Source: Lineus longissimus (taxonomy: Eukaryota > Nemertea > Pilidiophora > Heteronemertea > Lineidae). Taken from it: a stretch of DNA of 64,000 nt. Shown here in pieces: positions 44,250-55,435 of this stretch. Both the position numbers and the translations under genes were made by a program. Below the pieces are notes generated by a model, which saw only the letters and a list, made by a program, of their open reading frames with translations, ran no database searches and had not been told where the DNA came from. The stretch is from NCBI RefSeq assembly GCF_910592395.1, contig NC_088325.1:7657501-7721500 (forward strand), read 5' to 3'. The stretch's first letter is position 1, and each line of letters starts with the position of its first letter.

Positions 44250-44830
44250 GTAATTTGTTGCTTAAAAGTCAAGTTTTATATACATGTACATGTCAATTTG
44301 ATGTTGCACGTGAAAATACAAGTTACTTGTATTTTCATTTTCAATATTCATAAGAAATTGTCTTCTGAAATAATGACAGCGTGCGGATAAACGCGATTGA
44401 CCGCTGCGAAATGAGGACTACAAAGGCCTACATGACCAAAAAGGAATATCCAATGGAGACGCAGGGCATAGTGCCAGGTCACAAGGCTGTTACGCCATAA
44501 CGCCACACTACACAAGGGCATACCCTATTGATACGCGGCCTTATGGTGCAAATCACTGCTGATTTGCAAACTATTCATTTTGTAATATGATTTTAAAGTA
44601 TCTTGATCATCCTAATTTCACAATATTACTTTTAGCTTCAGACATGATTCAGTAGAGCTTAGTTTGGAATAACTGTAAAAATGGTTTATAATAACTATTA
44701 ATTAGCACTGATGTCAGATTAGCCACTCCAAAACATGTTCTTGTTTCGCATTGTTTGTATTTCTGTCTATAAGTAATTTATGTTGTTGGTTACCAGTTTT
44801 CTTGGTGAATCTAATGTTATTGTGTAGCTA

Positions 44831-45613
44831 CAGTTGTGCTCATAAGTATTCATACCCCATTCATTTTGACGGCATTGGCATAGTATTAATGAGATGACCT
44901 ATCAAATTGGTTGCTATCATTCTACATACCATCCTAAACATCTTAATTGAAAACTTTCGAAATTTTTCAAAATATCTTGCAAAATATCACTATCTCAAAA
45001 TATCGCGAAAAACCAACTTTTTCCAGTATTGAAAAAATTCATAAAAAACGTCTTGAATATGAATGTACATTTTATTCAGAGAACAAACGTGAAGAAACCG
45101 TTCAAAAATCTCTTTTCATTTCCGTGATATTTCACTATATCGAAAATATCAAAGTTTAGATATCTCATGAGATTTTGGGTTCATCTTGTAGCCCTTGACA
45201 AGTAACCTTCACTGGCAAAGTTTCACTTCTCAATCAGTCTTCCTCACCGAGATATTCCACAAAGAAGAGCTTTATTCGTGTTTTATTAAGGGTTGATATG
45301 CTCACTCATCAGTGCAAATATCATGAAAATGAGGCAAGATTTATAAAAACATCCTTCAATATCCATCTAAGAACACATCATACTTTCAGTGCCCAGCAAT
45401 TCTTTACAAATATCATTGAGTTTTTAAAAAGTAGGATTTTCATGATATTTTATATTTTGATATTTTCACGATAATTTGAAATACTTTGAAAAGCTTTTGG
45501 CAAATTCGAGATATAACCACTGTTAGATGACATGCCATGTAGTGTCCCAAAATCGGCTCACCATAGGAATAAGGTAAAATAAACAGGGGTATGAATACTT
45601 ATGAGCACAACTG
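44831..45613. mobile_element. Tc1-type MITE (783 bp)
   Basis: The left end CAGTTGTGCTCATAAGTATT and its complement at the right end (AATACTTATGAGCACAACTG) are perfectly inverted over at least 27 bp, with TA on both sides (44,829-44,830 and 45,614-45,615). These ends are of the well-known Tc1 type. The interior is AT-rich and the 70-codon ORF (44,947-45,159) is not a transposase. Confidence 0.9.
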
Positions 45614-45615
45614 TA

Positions 45616-46271
45616 TTCAGGCTTTGGACTTCAGGCTGGGAACACACATATTTGGTTTTCCCATCTGTGATTGTAACTGTAACTGTGAATGTATTTGGAT
45701 TTATGAAAGTTTAACTCAATTATAAGAAGTGAACAGAATGTAATGGACTCCAAGTTATTTCTACCGCTAGTCTTCCCCAAATTACCTCCTTAATTTCTCC
45801 CCCATAATTGTACAAAAGACATATATGCGAATACAAGACAGATTATACTACAGTTCCGTTTGAAAATTTACCTGTATTTGGCGTTACCGGTTCCTAATCT
45901 TTTGTTAGTTCCTGCCAGCTGGCTCATGTATCGTATGCTACTTGTTTTCCCTCCGTTAAAACCAACTGAAAGTCCCAGACAAAATCAACTCTATCTCACC
46001 GTGCGAATCATGCCTTCCTGGCCCGATCCATGACCGTATGGTCTTTTAGAAGGAACTATCTCATCGTGGGAGTTTGGTCGATCACCGGTTTAGCAGAAAA
46101 GCTGGTAAGATGGACATAATCAAGGATTTCCAAATATCCACTCGTCATCCCACCATTCCTACCCAGCCTCCTAGGGTATACTGGACAACAAAACCTTTTC
46201 GCGGCAGAATATTTTCGCAATTCAAGAACGTTTTTCCAACAAAAATAATAGCTCATAGCGTATGGGCGCTG
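45616..46271. other. Non-coding stretch, nothing recognised
   Basis: Overlapping ORFs on both strands at 46,056-46,307 and 46,074-46,298 have no recognised domain. Confidence 0.4.
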
Positions 46272-46925
46272 TACAGGGTGTCCCAGAAAAAAAGGTAATC
46301 CTGGCAAAAAGGGTTAATGTGATGAGATTATGCATTTTAACACTTTTGGCATTGCATCATAGTAAAGTGGAAGCTATGAGCTTTCCGTTGATGCCATTGT
46401 GGCATCCATGCTGCTATGCATGACTGAGCACCAAAGCCCTGAAAAAGACATGCAGATTGTACCTTGTTCCAAATTGGGAAATTCCATAAGTTTGTGTCAC
46501 ACAACATTGACATGGTTTAGGGTCTCATTGAATGTAAGATTGTTATTTCATTAGTGGGAGGGGTAGGTATTGGCCTATTCCAAGCAGTGTGTGTGACAGA
46601 GTTTGCAAAGATGGTTCAGGTTAGCACAGAGCAGAGAGTTTTCGTGGTGAAAAGATTTCAGGAAACGAAGAGTTTGCAAGCTACACAAGATGGTTTTAGG
46701 GATACTATACATGCTTCCCGAAATTGGTGGGTTGCATTGGAACTGACATTTTCCCCCTTGTCCGTCATTAAAGGCATTCAAGTGTGTTGTGTGTGTGGCG
46801 GCTTTGGTGGGCACAGGATGGTGCGCCAGCACATCGTCTTCGTGCAGTTCAGGATACAGTTCAGGCAACCTTATTCAGAGACCGAGTGATTGCACTGAAC
46901 AGGCTAGTGGAATGGCCCCCAAGGT
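46272..46925 (+). pseudogene. Mariner-type transposase remnant
   Basis: ACAGGGTGTCCCAG at 46,273 resembles a mariner-type terminal repeat. A helix-turn-helix N-terminus reads MVQVSTEQRVFVVKRFQETK from 46,611 (the style of the DUF4817 domain). After a large internal deletion and frameshift, the C-terminal catalytic part reads AQDGAPAHRLRAVQDTV and VIALNRLVEWPPR (46,812-46,924). QDGAPAH and VEWPPRS are hallmarks of the mariner DD(E/D) catalytic region. The coding sequence stops abruptly where a copy of the second repeat family begins (46,922), so the 3' end of the transposon is lost. Confidence 0.8.
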
Positions 46926-48070
46926 CAAACTCTAAAATTTCTTTGATGGAGGCACGTTTCTTTACTATTGGTCATAGACTCTCTAAATTTAATGTGTAGA
47001 CACCTATTATGCATCTCTACATGCTGACACAGATTTAGGTCAATGTGTTCAGTTATAAGCAGGTCAAGGTTAAAAAAGACCATTTTGCTTTATTCCAGCA
47101 GATTGAAGTTTAAAATGAAGTTTTAGAGGTCTGCATGATATGGAGGTTTTGATATGAAATAGATTAGTTACGTTTCACATCACCAGTTGGCGGTATTGGG
47201 CAAAAATGTTAGTTGGCACATTGCCAGCAGTTTTGAATTTCGCAGTTCGAGGCAATCCGTCGGCATTCCAGATGCGCATTGTTGTTCTGCGCCGCTAGAG
47301 CTGCATACTACAAGTATGGACGACAGCCATTTTATAAGTTTGAAGCGAGACGAACAAGGAATTAAATCACCTTCAATCAATGGTATAAGTCGATCATCCG
47401 CTCTTCAGACCAGGTAGTATGTGTTGATTACATTCTTGTGATTGTTTTAAAATTATTAGTTTGTTCTCATTGCCGATTGTTTCAGAAAACTTTGACTATG
47501 ATTGGAAGGTAAAATGACAAACTAGTCGGATTGTTCTTCGGTTTGGAATGGGGAATATTGGCCAATGCAAAGCGCAGTTGTGTTCAAGCTGCCCTGCCAA
47601 TACGGATGGCGTAATAATGCTGCTAAAGAACAATAAAATGATGAATTGTAGCAGTGTGTATCAGAAATTATGTGATGTCCATTCCATTTGACGATCCCGA
47701 AGTTTCGAGAATGCTTCAAAATGGCGGATGCCGTCATCGGAGATTAGCGTCAAGCCGGAACCTTTCGTTACACTATGCGCATTTAAACTCATGTTAACGG
47801 CTTATAATGACCCAGACGCTACTCATTGGGTAAACATCCACTAAAAACAGTTGCTTTTGTAGTGTAATCTGAATAAATGGGTCATAGAGTTTGAGGTGCT
47901 GCCACCTCGTGATAGATTAGGGTACTGTTCAAAATGGCTGTCATGTTCTAGAAATATACTTCAAGTGTTCAGAGTTTAAATCCGTCGTTATCTTCTTTCG
48001 GAACGCCCATCGGCAACTGAACACTTTAACCTTTGTAAACGTGTCGCGAGTGCTCAAACAACCATTTTTG
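46922..48070 (+). repeat. Duplicate of 36,045-37,050 (second element family body)
   Basis: Shared ordered words include AACTCTAAAATTTCTTTGAT, TAGACACCTATT, GCAGTTTTGAATTTCGC, TACAAGTATGGACGACAGCC and GATTAGCGTCAAGCCGGAAC. The copies differ by scattered substitutions and a ~150 bp extra segment here (about 47,860-48,020). Its 5' end is cut at the mariner remnant. ORFs such as 47,522-47,737 (minus) have shadows in the other copy and look like repeat sequence, not genes. Confidence 0.8.
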
Positions 48071-48457
48071 TGAGTGATGGTTTTTCCATGCTCCGTTCTG
48101 CATTCACCGCTGTATAAATAAATGTAACAGGACTGTACAGCAAATGCATGCCGGAGACGCATGCCCTGAGCGTGCAGTGAACGGGTAAATCTTTGGAGTA
48201 TCATACAGTATGAATACTTCAAGGGTAAATAAATTAACACACGATGTCAACTGGTCAACAATATGATATTGCTAACGGTCATCCAAGCTATTTGAATGTA
48301 ATATTCATAGGTAATCTTGTGATTGTAAGCAAATCTTTTGTAATAAGTAATTAGGCCCCACAACCCAATTTTCACTTCGAGTACTGAACTGAGTAGGCCT
48401 AGGCCTATGCCATGCCATGGATATTTTCGCTATCTGCTAATGGGTAGGGCCTATGCT

Positions 48458-49406
48458 GGGTAGTTGTAAAACAAGAAACACAGAAACGAAACAGAAACAC
48501 AGAAACGAAACGCAGAAACCAGTCTTGTGGTGAATTCTGGTCTGCAGACTCCATCTTGTTGCCATGGTTGTGGCCGCGAACGCGGGTGTAACTAAAACTG
48601 GTATTCAGTCGGAATGGAAGGAGGAATGCTCATTTCCCAATACCCCTTTTAGCCTCATACACTACATGTATGTACTACACGGCGTAAATAGAAAATAGTC
48701 CTTCGAATAGCGAGTCCTGTTCTTTTGTACATTCCATGGCCTGTGCACGACACTAGGCTGAACTTCCCTACTGCAACCTCATTAACATAAACAGATATTT
48801 AAAGGGACTATTTAAAGGCAGCAGCTGGGCAGGCAAGATTGAGTTACTCCAAGTCCAAGTCTAGTGCCCGCCCGCCCCCCCCCCCCCCCCACTTTACTCT
48901 ATTCTAGTCGCCAAAATTGGTCTCTCACGTCTCACATAACGTCGAAATGATTCACCCATGTACTGGTACCGTACCTTGCATTTAGTGCTGCATCAGACGG
49001 GATTTGTAGGATGATCCTGGTACTTCATGTAAATTGAACACTACAAGGCAAGATGTTGCACTGCACCTTCATTTAAAATAACATGCTGTAGGAATCGAAT
49101 CGAACCTACCAAAGTACTACACCACCACCTCAAAAGACTTCACCCATATCGTGCCGCCCCCCCCCCCCCCCCCCCAAGTTGCTCCATGTAGCCCCTCAAC
49201 AACTCTATTGCATTCAGGCTGGCCGTAACCCACCAACCTCAGATTTTACTTTTAAACGACAATAACAACGGATTGGGCAAGGAAAGTATCGGCGTGCCGA
49301 TTGATTCCAACTTTTATGAAAACCCGTTTGATTTTCGTTTCTGCGTTTCGTTTCTGCGTTTCTGTGTTTCTGTTTCGTTTCTGTGTTTCTTGTTTTACAA
49401 CTACCC
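48458..49406. mobile_element. MULE-like foldback element (949 bp) with a 9 bp target duplication
   Basis: The left end GGGTAGTTGTAAAACAAGAA and its complement at the right end are inverted over about 50 bp. The inverted ends are themselves built of GAAACACAGAAACG-type short repeats. GCCTATGCT stands directly outside both ends (48,449-48,457 and 49,407-49,415). A 9 bp duplication with long inverted ends is typical of Mutator-like elements. The interior contains two long C runs (about 48,876-48,890 and 49,157-49,175) and no transposase. Confidence 0.85.
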
Positions 49407-49973
49407 GCCTATGCTTGACCGGGAGTATGAGTTGACTAAATTGATGATCTTACTCTTCTTATAGTCTTACATTTACTACCCTATTTAGTAGCTTTGGCCA
49501 GGGCAGGCTTTATTGTTGACGTGGCGAATTGGTGTGTCCATTGATTATACCTGCATGACCGCAGCTGAATGAAAAAACATTCAGGTACTGTCTTGACAGC
49601 TGTGAGTGTTGGACCCGATATTGTCATAATGTCTCGATGATGTCATGGTGTCCTGACCTATACTATAGGCCTTATCCCTCATAGAATATATTGTAGGTTG
49701 GCATCTCGTGTTTTGCACTTTACCTTTCGCAGCTCATGATAAGCCGAGGCTGATATTTGCCAAGGTAGACCTACCTTAGTTGTGATGTTTTGAACGACAG
49801 TTGACAGTCATGACAGTGCATCTTTTGTGTTAAAGCATACAAAATGATGTCAAAACATGGTACCACTACCAGAATGAGAACCCAACTTTGGTGCAGAATT
49901 TGGTCATTTACAGAGGCTGCTAGTAGTGCTAATGCTTAGTGCTTTGGATCATCACAAAAATATCAAACCCGTT

Positions 49974-50200
49974 TTAATTGGCCAGAAAACATCTCTCAGC
50001 TTCTCCCACAAATAACGATTCACTTATTCCAACGTCAGTAACATGTGCACGCGGAAAACAATATGACCAACTCCACTTTTTCAAGACAAACCACACCATC
50101 CCACAACTATTGCATGTTAACCCCTAACAATGACAAGTTCTTCCTCAAACTCTCCCTTTCATATCCACAGGTGAGCACAATGGCCCTGGCCATTTCATTT
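49974..50200 (+). mobile_element. Hairpin-family 3' end, third subfamily, copy 2
   Basis: Nearly identical to 38,681-38,916 from AAACCCGTTTTAATTGGCC to GGTGAGCACAATGGCCCTGG and CCATTTCATT. The flanks differ completely, which fixes both boundaries of this module. Confidence 0.75.
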
Positions 50201-50334
50201 AAAATTTAGCAAGCAGCGATCTTGGAAACCAATTTGAGCTCAGTTTTGTGACGGAATATTTATATAAACTGCCTCAGGAAAGAAAAACTGAGCATATCTA
50301 CATTCAGCTGAGCGCATGGGCCACTTGTTCAGTG

Positions 50335-50674
50335 AAATCCAATGACAAATATGGCGGCAAGGTCGCCATCTTGAAAATTCAACGAAGTCTTTTTACTCCC
50401 AATTTATTGAACAGATGTCAACCAATTTCCATGCGACATGTACATGTTCACTCTACAATAACCCTGAAACTCATAAACAATATCGCCGCCAGGTGGCCAT
50501 CTTGAAAATTCAATAAAATCTTTATATTCTTCATAAAAGTTGCACTACCACAACACTTCCTCCAAGATTGCAAAATTGACATCAATGATCAAAACTGTTC
50601 TCCCAATATCCACTGCAAATGACATGCATTAACATTACCCTAGGTGAGCACATGGTCCCTGGACCATTTCATTT
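50335..50674 (+). mobile_element. GGTC-hairpin subfamily element, 3' part, copy 2
   Basis: Core units with AATATGGCGGCAAGGTCGCC and ATATCGCCGCCAGGTGGCC lead to the 3' end GGTGAGCACATGGTCCCTGG then ACCATTTCATT at 50,674. The stem is ATGGTC/GACCAT, as at 33,900. Confidence 0.7.
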
Positions 50675-50810
50675 TGATGTAAGTCAGCGTAATAGTGTGT
50701 ATTAAATCAATATCGCGTATTTATTTGAAGAAGACTGTCCAGCCAGTTTTTCTTCAAACCATGGTGAGTGTGAATTTTCGTGATGATAATCGCCCTCAAA
50801 ATCCTGTTAA

Positions 50811-51486
50811 CCCTTTGATGCCGTGGCATGATTTTTGTCGTGGTCACGTGCAAGGCACAAAAACATTGAAAAAACGCAATTTTCAACCAAAATATTTAAC
50901 AAGTAATATTGCTCTTAACTATCTATATCATACATTATCTTGAAGCTCTTGGTGTCTTCTTCAATTTACTGCATAGCAATTTAAGATATATAAAGTATTA
51001 AAAAGTTGCCATTCCAATGAACAATTGAAATTTTGCCTCCTTGTCCAAAACATAAATAATTAGTAGAAGCTAATTATGTGCAACGAATTAATTGGATTTC
51101 CGAAAATTATCACATTTTGAGGGTAAGCAATCATGAGACTAAGCCTGAGCAATGATTAGAACTCATTTATGACTTTGTTTTTAGTCAATGATTGTTTTAG
51201 TCAATGTACAAGCACTTCAGCCACTGAAAATTGGTTGCTGAATTCTCCCACCATTTTGGCCTATCTTCCACTGAACAACCCAACCGTACTTTGCCATCTT
51301 TCATAAGCCAAAAAGGAATAATAAGTTGTCGCTGATAAAATCAGATGGCGCCTCGATCGATTTCAAAAAGATCGTCGGCTGGAGATCGCTGGAAGTGTGA
51401 GGGATTGGTTTAACTGAGGGAACCCGGTGTGCGTTGGAGGGGACTGAATTGGCAACCGAGTACACTCGGTCTGCGGCTTCAAAGAG
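50811..51486. mobile_element. piggyBac-like MITE 2 (676 bp)
   Basis: TTAA lies on both sides (50,807-50,810 and 51,487-51,490). The left end is CCCTTTGATGCCG and the complemented right end CTCTTTGAAGCCG. The sequence outside the left end (GTGAATTTTCGTGATGATAA) and outside the right end (AACACTGCATCAGACAAAAC) occur side by side, uninterrupted, at 12,764-12,820. That site is therefore a related empty site for this insertion. No transposase is present. Confidence 0.85.
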
Positions 51487-51859
51487 TTAAAACACTGCAT
51501 CAGACAAAACTAACTCGTCTGAGGCCAAGAAAATGGTCTTAAGAATATGTTTGCAGTATTTGTTAAGGTGATTATGGGGAGAACGTGCATCTTTTGAAGC
51601 AAACTTCTTGCAGTGTTGCAGGTTTTGTGTTTCGAGATTTGGCAAATCCTTGACTTGGAATATATGTTTGTGCAAAGTGTGGTTGTGTCAATAAAACCAT
51701 CAAACGAATTGCTGGCTGGGGTTAATTATATTTAAACACAAAATAATGATAATCTTTAGCAGAGTTTGTCAGAATGATAACCATCCCATGTGATGATCCG
51801 AAAGTTCCGAGAAGTCGGCAATGGCGGATTGCCATTCAACAGAATGCAAATTATGGGAT

Positions 51860-52513
51860 GTTGTTGAGAGTACATAGATATACAATCACATGAAATTTAG
51901 TTGCAATCCGACTTTGTTTAATTTTCGAGATGGCCGCCTGGTGGCCATATTCGATGTCCGAGGGGGACAATTTTTTAGAGTAGAATAGAGGGTCCCTAGA
52001 TACATGTCCTCCCAAGTTTAGAACCTTCTAGCTCAAATAGAAACAAAATGTGCCACCTATTAGTGATTTAGTGAACTTTGACCTCTGTGACCTTGAAAAG
52101 TAGGTCAAATCAAAAACCTGGGTGATATGTAATTCAACCGTATTAGATATACCCACCATAAAAATCTTGTCACTCTACGTACAACCGTTAGCTTCAAAAA
52201 GGCAAAAAACCAATTTCCAAGATGGCGGCCTGGTGGCCAGAAAGTAGGTCATATCGCGAAAAAGAAAAATGCATCTAGGCACATTGCCCAAAGCTACCAT
52301 CGCAAGAAGTTTTAGCCATCCAGCCCTAGCGGTGACGAAACATTTGATTATATTTTTATGGTACTTGTAGGTACTCCAAGCAACGATACATCACATGTTA
52401 TACCAAGTTTGGTTTGACCTATATACTATACATTTAGCATGTTTCTTAACCAGGATGAATTCCTAACTACCAAATATCTATAAGGTGAGCACAATGGCCC
52501 TGGCCATTTCATT
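51860..52513. mobile_element. Composite of inverted core units and a hairpin-family 3' end
   Basis: About 51,860-51,960 is an inverted GGTC-subfamily core (TACATAGATATACAATCACA). About 52,075-52,330 holds inverted core of the first family (CTCTGTGACCTTGAAAAGTA). From about 52,340 the plus-strand 3' part runs to AAGGTGAGCACAATGGCCCT and GGCCATTTCATT at 52,513. The head-to-head arrangement suggests repeated insertion or rearrangement. Confidence 0.65.
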
Positions 52514-53175
52514 ATTTATTATAATAATTAAAAATAAAGCTTGCCTTTTAAACCTAAACTTTGAACATGCAACCTTTAATTGAAAGTTCAATGAAATGTA
52601 ACCCTACATTGGTGGCATTTTAGAATCCCACTTCCTGCATAGAATGGGTGAGTTACATTGCTGATGAAACCTGGTGTTAGGTGTTAGTGTAACAGATTTG
52701 TCGCAGATATGTTACACTAATCATAAATATGAACTGACTTGTTTTACATGTGTGTTTGTGTTGTTGTTAGTGTAAATAATATGTTGAGAAATCTCAACAT
52801 ATCTGTAGGCCTCGCATCACAGCTTTATATAATGTACACCATTCCCAAAGTAAAATATGTGGAGAACATTTCAAAGACCACCAATGAAAAGAAAAGCGTA
52901 AAATAGCAGTGTCAAGTTAGAGCGTTTACGTCGTTAGTCGTTGCACCAATCATTAACTGTTCAACTTTGCCCTACGTGACCTTTGTGGAAAATGAGGTCA
53001 CACCAGGAACATGCATCCTCAGTATATACACACTTTCCATACACATTTCGTTGAAATTATCTTGAGTTCAGCAAATGCAATTCTTTTTTGCAGACACCTC
53101 CTAGTCTTGCCAGTGTTGAACTGTGAATAGGATCAGGCCGATTTTCAATAGCCAACTGATAGTGATATGCTATGA
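52514..53175. other. Non-coding stretch with two small hairpins
   Basis: TTAGTGTAACA at 52,685 pairs with TGTTACACTAA at about 52,709, and ATGTTGAGAAATCTCAACAT (52,781-52,800) is a 9 bp stem with a two-base loop. No gene is recognised. Confidence 0.5.
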
Positions 53176-53700
53176 TTTTTAGCTCAGCTGACAAAGTCAG
53201 CGGAGCTAATAAAATAGCTATTCGATTGGTGTCCGTCCTTCCATCCTTCCATCCATCCTGCCATCCTTCCATCTAGCCATCTGTAGACAAGTTGGGCATT
53301 TTGTAATCATACAACCGAGGCACTTCAAATCTAGTCTTGCTTATAAACACCGCAGAAAATGTTGCTTACGGAAAAAAATTTGGCCGATTCAACTCAAATT
53401 CAGCTCCCCAGGGGGCAAGATGTGTAAATGAAAAAACAATTTGTTGACGCTCTATTCCAGCAGATAAAAGTTTGAAATAAAGTTGAAAAGGTCTTCATGA
53501 TACAGAAGTTTTGATATAAAATAGATTAGTGTCGATTTATATCACCAGTTGGCGGTAGTGAGCAAAACTGTTGTTTGACCCCGGATGATTCCGCTTTAAA
53601 TTTCCCGCCGCGAACTGACATACTCTTGCATCCTTGCTAGAATTGGCCGCAATTTTTGCCGAGAGTGCTGGATGGACGGCATTGCTCTCGTCACGAAACT
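53176..53700 (+). mobile_element. GCTCAGC-type element G, 5' end and part of the body
   Basis: TTTTTAGCTCAGCTGACAAA and a GGAGCTAATAAAATAGC continuation are followed by a CCAT/TCCTTCC-rich microsatellite. The body from 53,455 (TATTCCAGCAGATAAAAGTT) to CACCAGTTGGCGGTAGTGAG matches the second family at 36,220 and 47,095. It is a variant family with the same T-run plus inverted-repeat 5' design but a different microsatellite. Confidence 0.65.
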
Positions 53701-53908
53701 GATTAGGGGGCGTTGGCTTCCGGTGTCCAATCATGTTTCTCATTGCTTGTTATCGAAAACCTCGAACCAGGGAATACCAGACTGCTGGTATTGCCAGTGC
53801 ATCCACTGTATGAACGGCTCGTCTGGGGTAAATTGACGAGGCTGCTCGACCCTCCACTGCGCGGTTGAGGTTACCTGGAGTACTATCATCAAGAAAATGG
53901 CGGTGACC

Positions 53909-53957
53909 TTTTTGGCTCACCGTAGGGGAGTCTATACAACACCGCAGTGTCCGTCGT

Positions 53958-53994
<37 letters not shown>

Positions 53995-55435
53995 TGTCCG
54001 TCGTATCCTAGTTCAAAAACAGTGGCACGTTTTTTAACCGCTAGGCCTATGAACTTAAAACTTTGTACACATGACCCCCTAGGTCAGATGACCCGTGACA
54101 CTAAATTTCTGTCCGATCTGATTCTCTACTTGGCCACCAGGGGGCCAAATGTGGATATCTAAAAAGTGTGATATCTCGCTTATTAGCGACTTGTTTTCGA
54201 TAAAACTTTTGTGGTAGGTACTCATAGCAAGGATACATCATATATCTTACGGGTTTTTAATTTGATCTATTTTTCAAGGTCGCAGAGGTCAAATGGCGTG
54301 AATTGGCCGTTTGAGTGTAACTATGGCACGTTTCTCAATCACCAAAGCTATGAGCTTGAAACTTGGTACATATAACCCCCTATATCAGATAACCTCTGGT
54401 GCTGAATTTCAGCCTGATCTGATTCTTGACTTTGCCACCAGGGGGCCAAAACAGAAAAAGTAAGAAGTGCAATAGCCTGTTTATTAGCAAATTGTTTTTG
54501 ATGAAATTTTTATGGCAGGGACCCCTAGCAAGGTTACCTTAGATGTTGCACGATTTTTCGGATTTGACCTACTTTTTAAGGTCGCAGAGGTCAAATGGCG
54601 TAAATTTGCCGTTTGAGTGTAACTATGGCACGTTTCTCAACCGCAACAGTAATGAACTTGAAACTTTGAACAAATGACCCCCTAGGTCAGTTGACCTTTT
54701 ACACTGAATTTTGGTTCGGTCTGATTATTGACTTGGCCACCAGGGGGCCCAAACTCAAAACTCAAAAAGTGTGATTTCTCGCTTAATACTGATCTGTTTT
54801 TGATAAAAGTTTCATGGTAGGTACTCCTAGCAAAATACATCAAGGGTTTTTGATTTGACCCACCTTTTAAGTTCACAGAGGTCAAAGTTGAAAACTTTAC
54901 CGTTCTTGGTACGTTTTGTCGTTGTTCAATATAAAGAGTTTTAATTTTGTGTAATGATGCATCTGAGAAGCCACTATTTGTATGCCAAGTTTCAGCCAGA
55001 TCGGAATTCAAATATGGCCGAAATTGCATGTTTTGTGGGTTTTTCCTCGTATTGTGGCAATCCAAAGGTCGTGAGTTCAAACCCCGGTCAAGGACAGCCA
55101 AAAATATTTTTATTTTTCATCTTTTCCTTTTTTCTTTTCTGAGTTCTATCTTACATTTTCTTCATTTTTTGATTTATTTGGTGCCATAGATTTAATTAGG
55201 CGGCCATCTTGGAAATCGTTTTTGCCGATTGCTGTAGTGTAACGAGTGATGAAATTGTTATGGTCAGGTGGATGTGTCTACATCACATATCACCCTGGTT
55301 TGTTATTTGACCTACCTGTCAGGGTCACTGAGGTCAAAGTTAAAAATATATTCACCATTGTCATACTGTAGCACTTTCTGTAACTGTCTACTAAAAATAC
55401 TTACGGTGAGCACAATGGCCCCTGGCCGTTTCATT
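53909..55435 (+). mobile_element. GCTCACC/hairpin element F, full length
   Basis: The 5' end TTTTTGGCTCACCGTAGGGG and a CGT microsatellite (about 53,958-53,994) are followed by core units (GGCACGTTT at about 54,022, 54,326 and 54,627) and a third segment with TTTGCCACCAGGGGGCC-type text. The 3' end ACGGTGAGCACAATGGCCCC then TGGCCGTTTCATT lies at 55,435. The ends agree with element B, 34 kb away. ORFs inside (54,682-55,101, 54,947-55,189) are not genes. Near 55,070-55,085 GTGAGTTCAAACCCC resembles a tRNA B-box, possibly from a decayed SINE. Confidence 0.8.

Noticed and set aside
43923-44390. 155-codon ORF as a single protein
   Set aside because: Only the 30 codons from 44,160 resemble a known domain; the remainder looks non-coding and a splice-donor-like GT follows the domain part.
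53947-54162. ORF rich in arginine
   Set aside because: Translation of the CGT microsatellite in element F.
55060-55098. tRNA-like B-box (GTGAGTTCAAACCCC)
   Set aside because: No A-box or cloverleaf can be drawn and the T-stem does not pair; at most a decayed SINE fragment.
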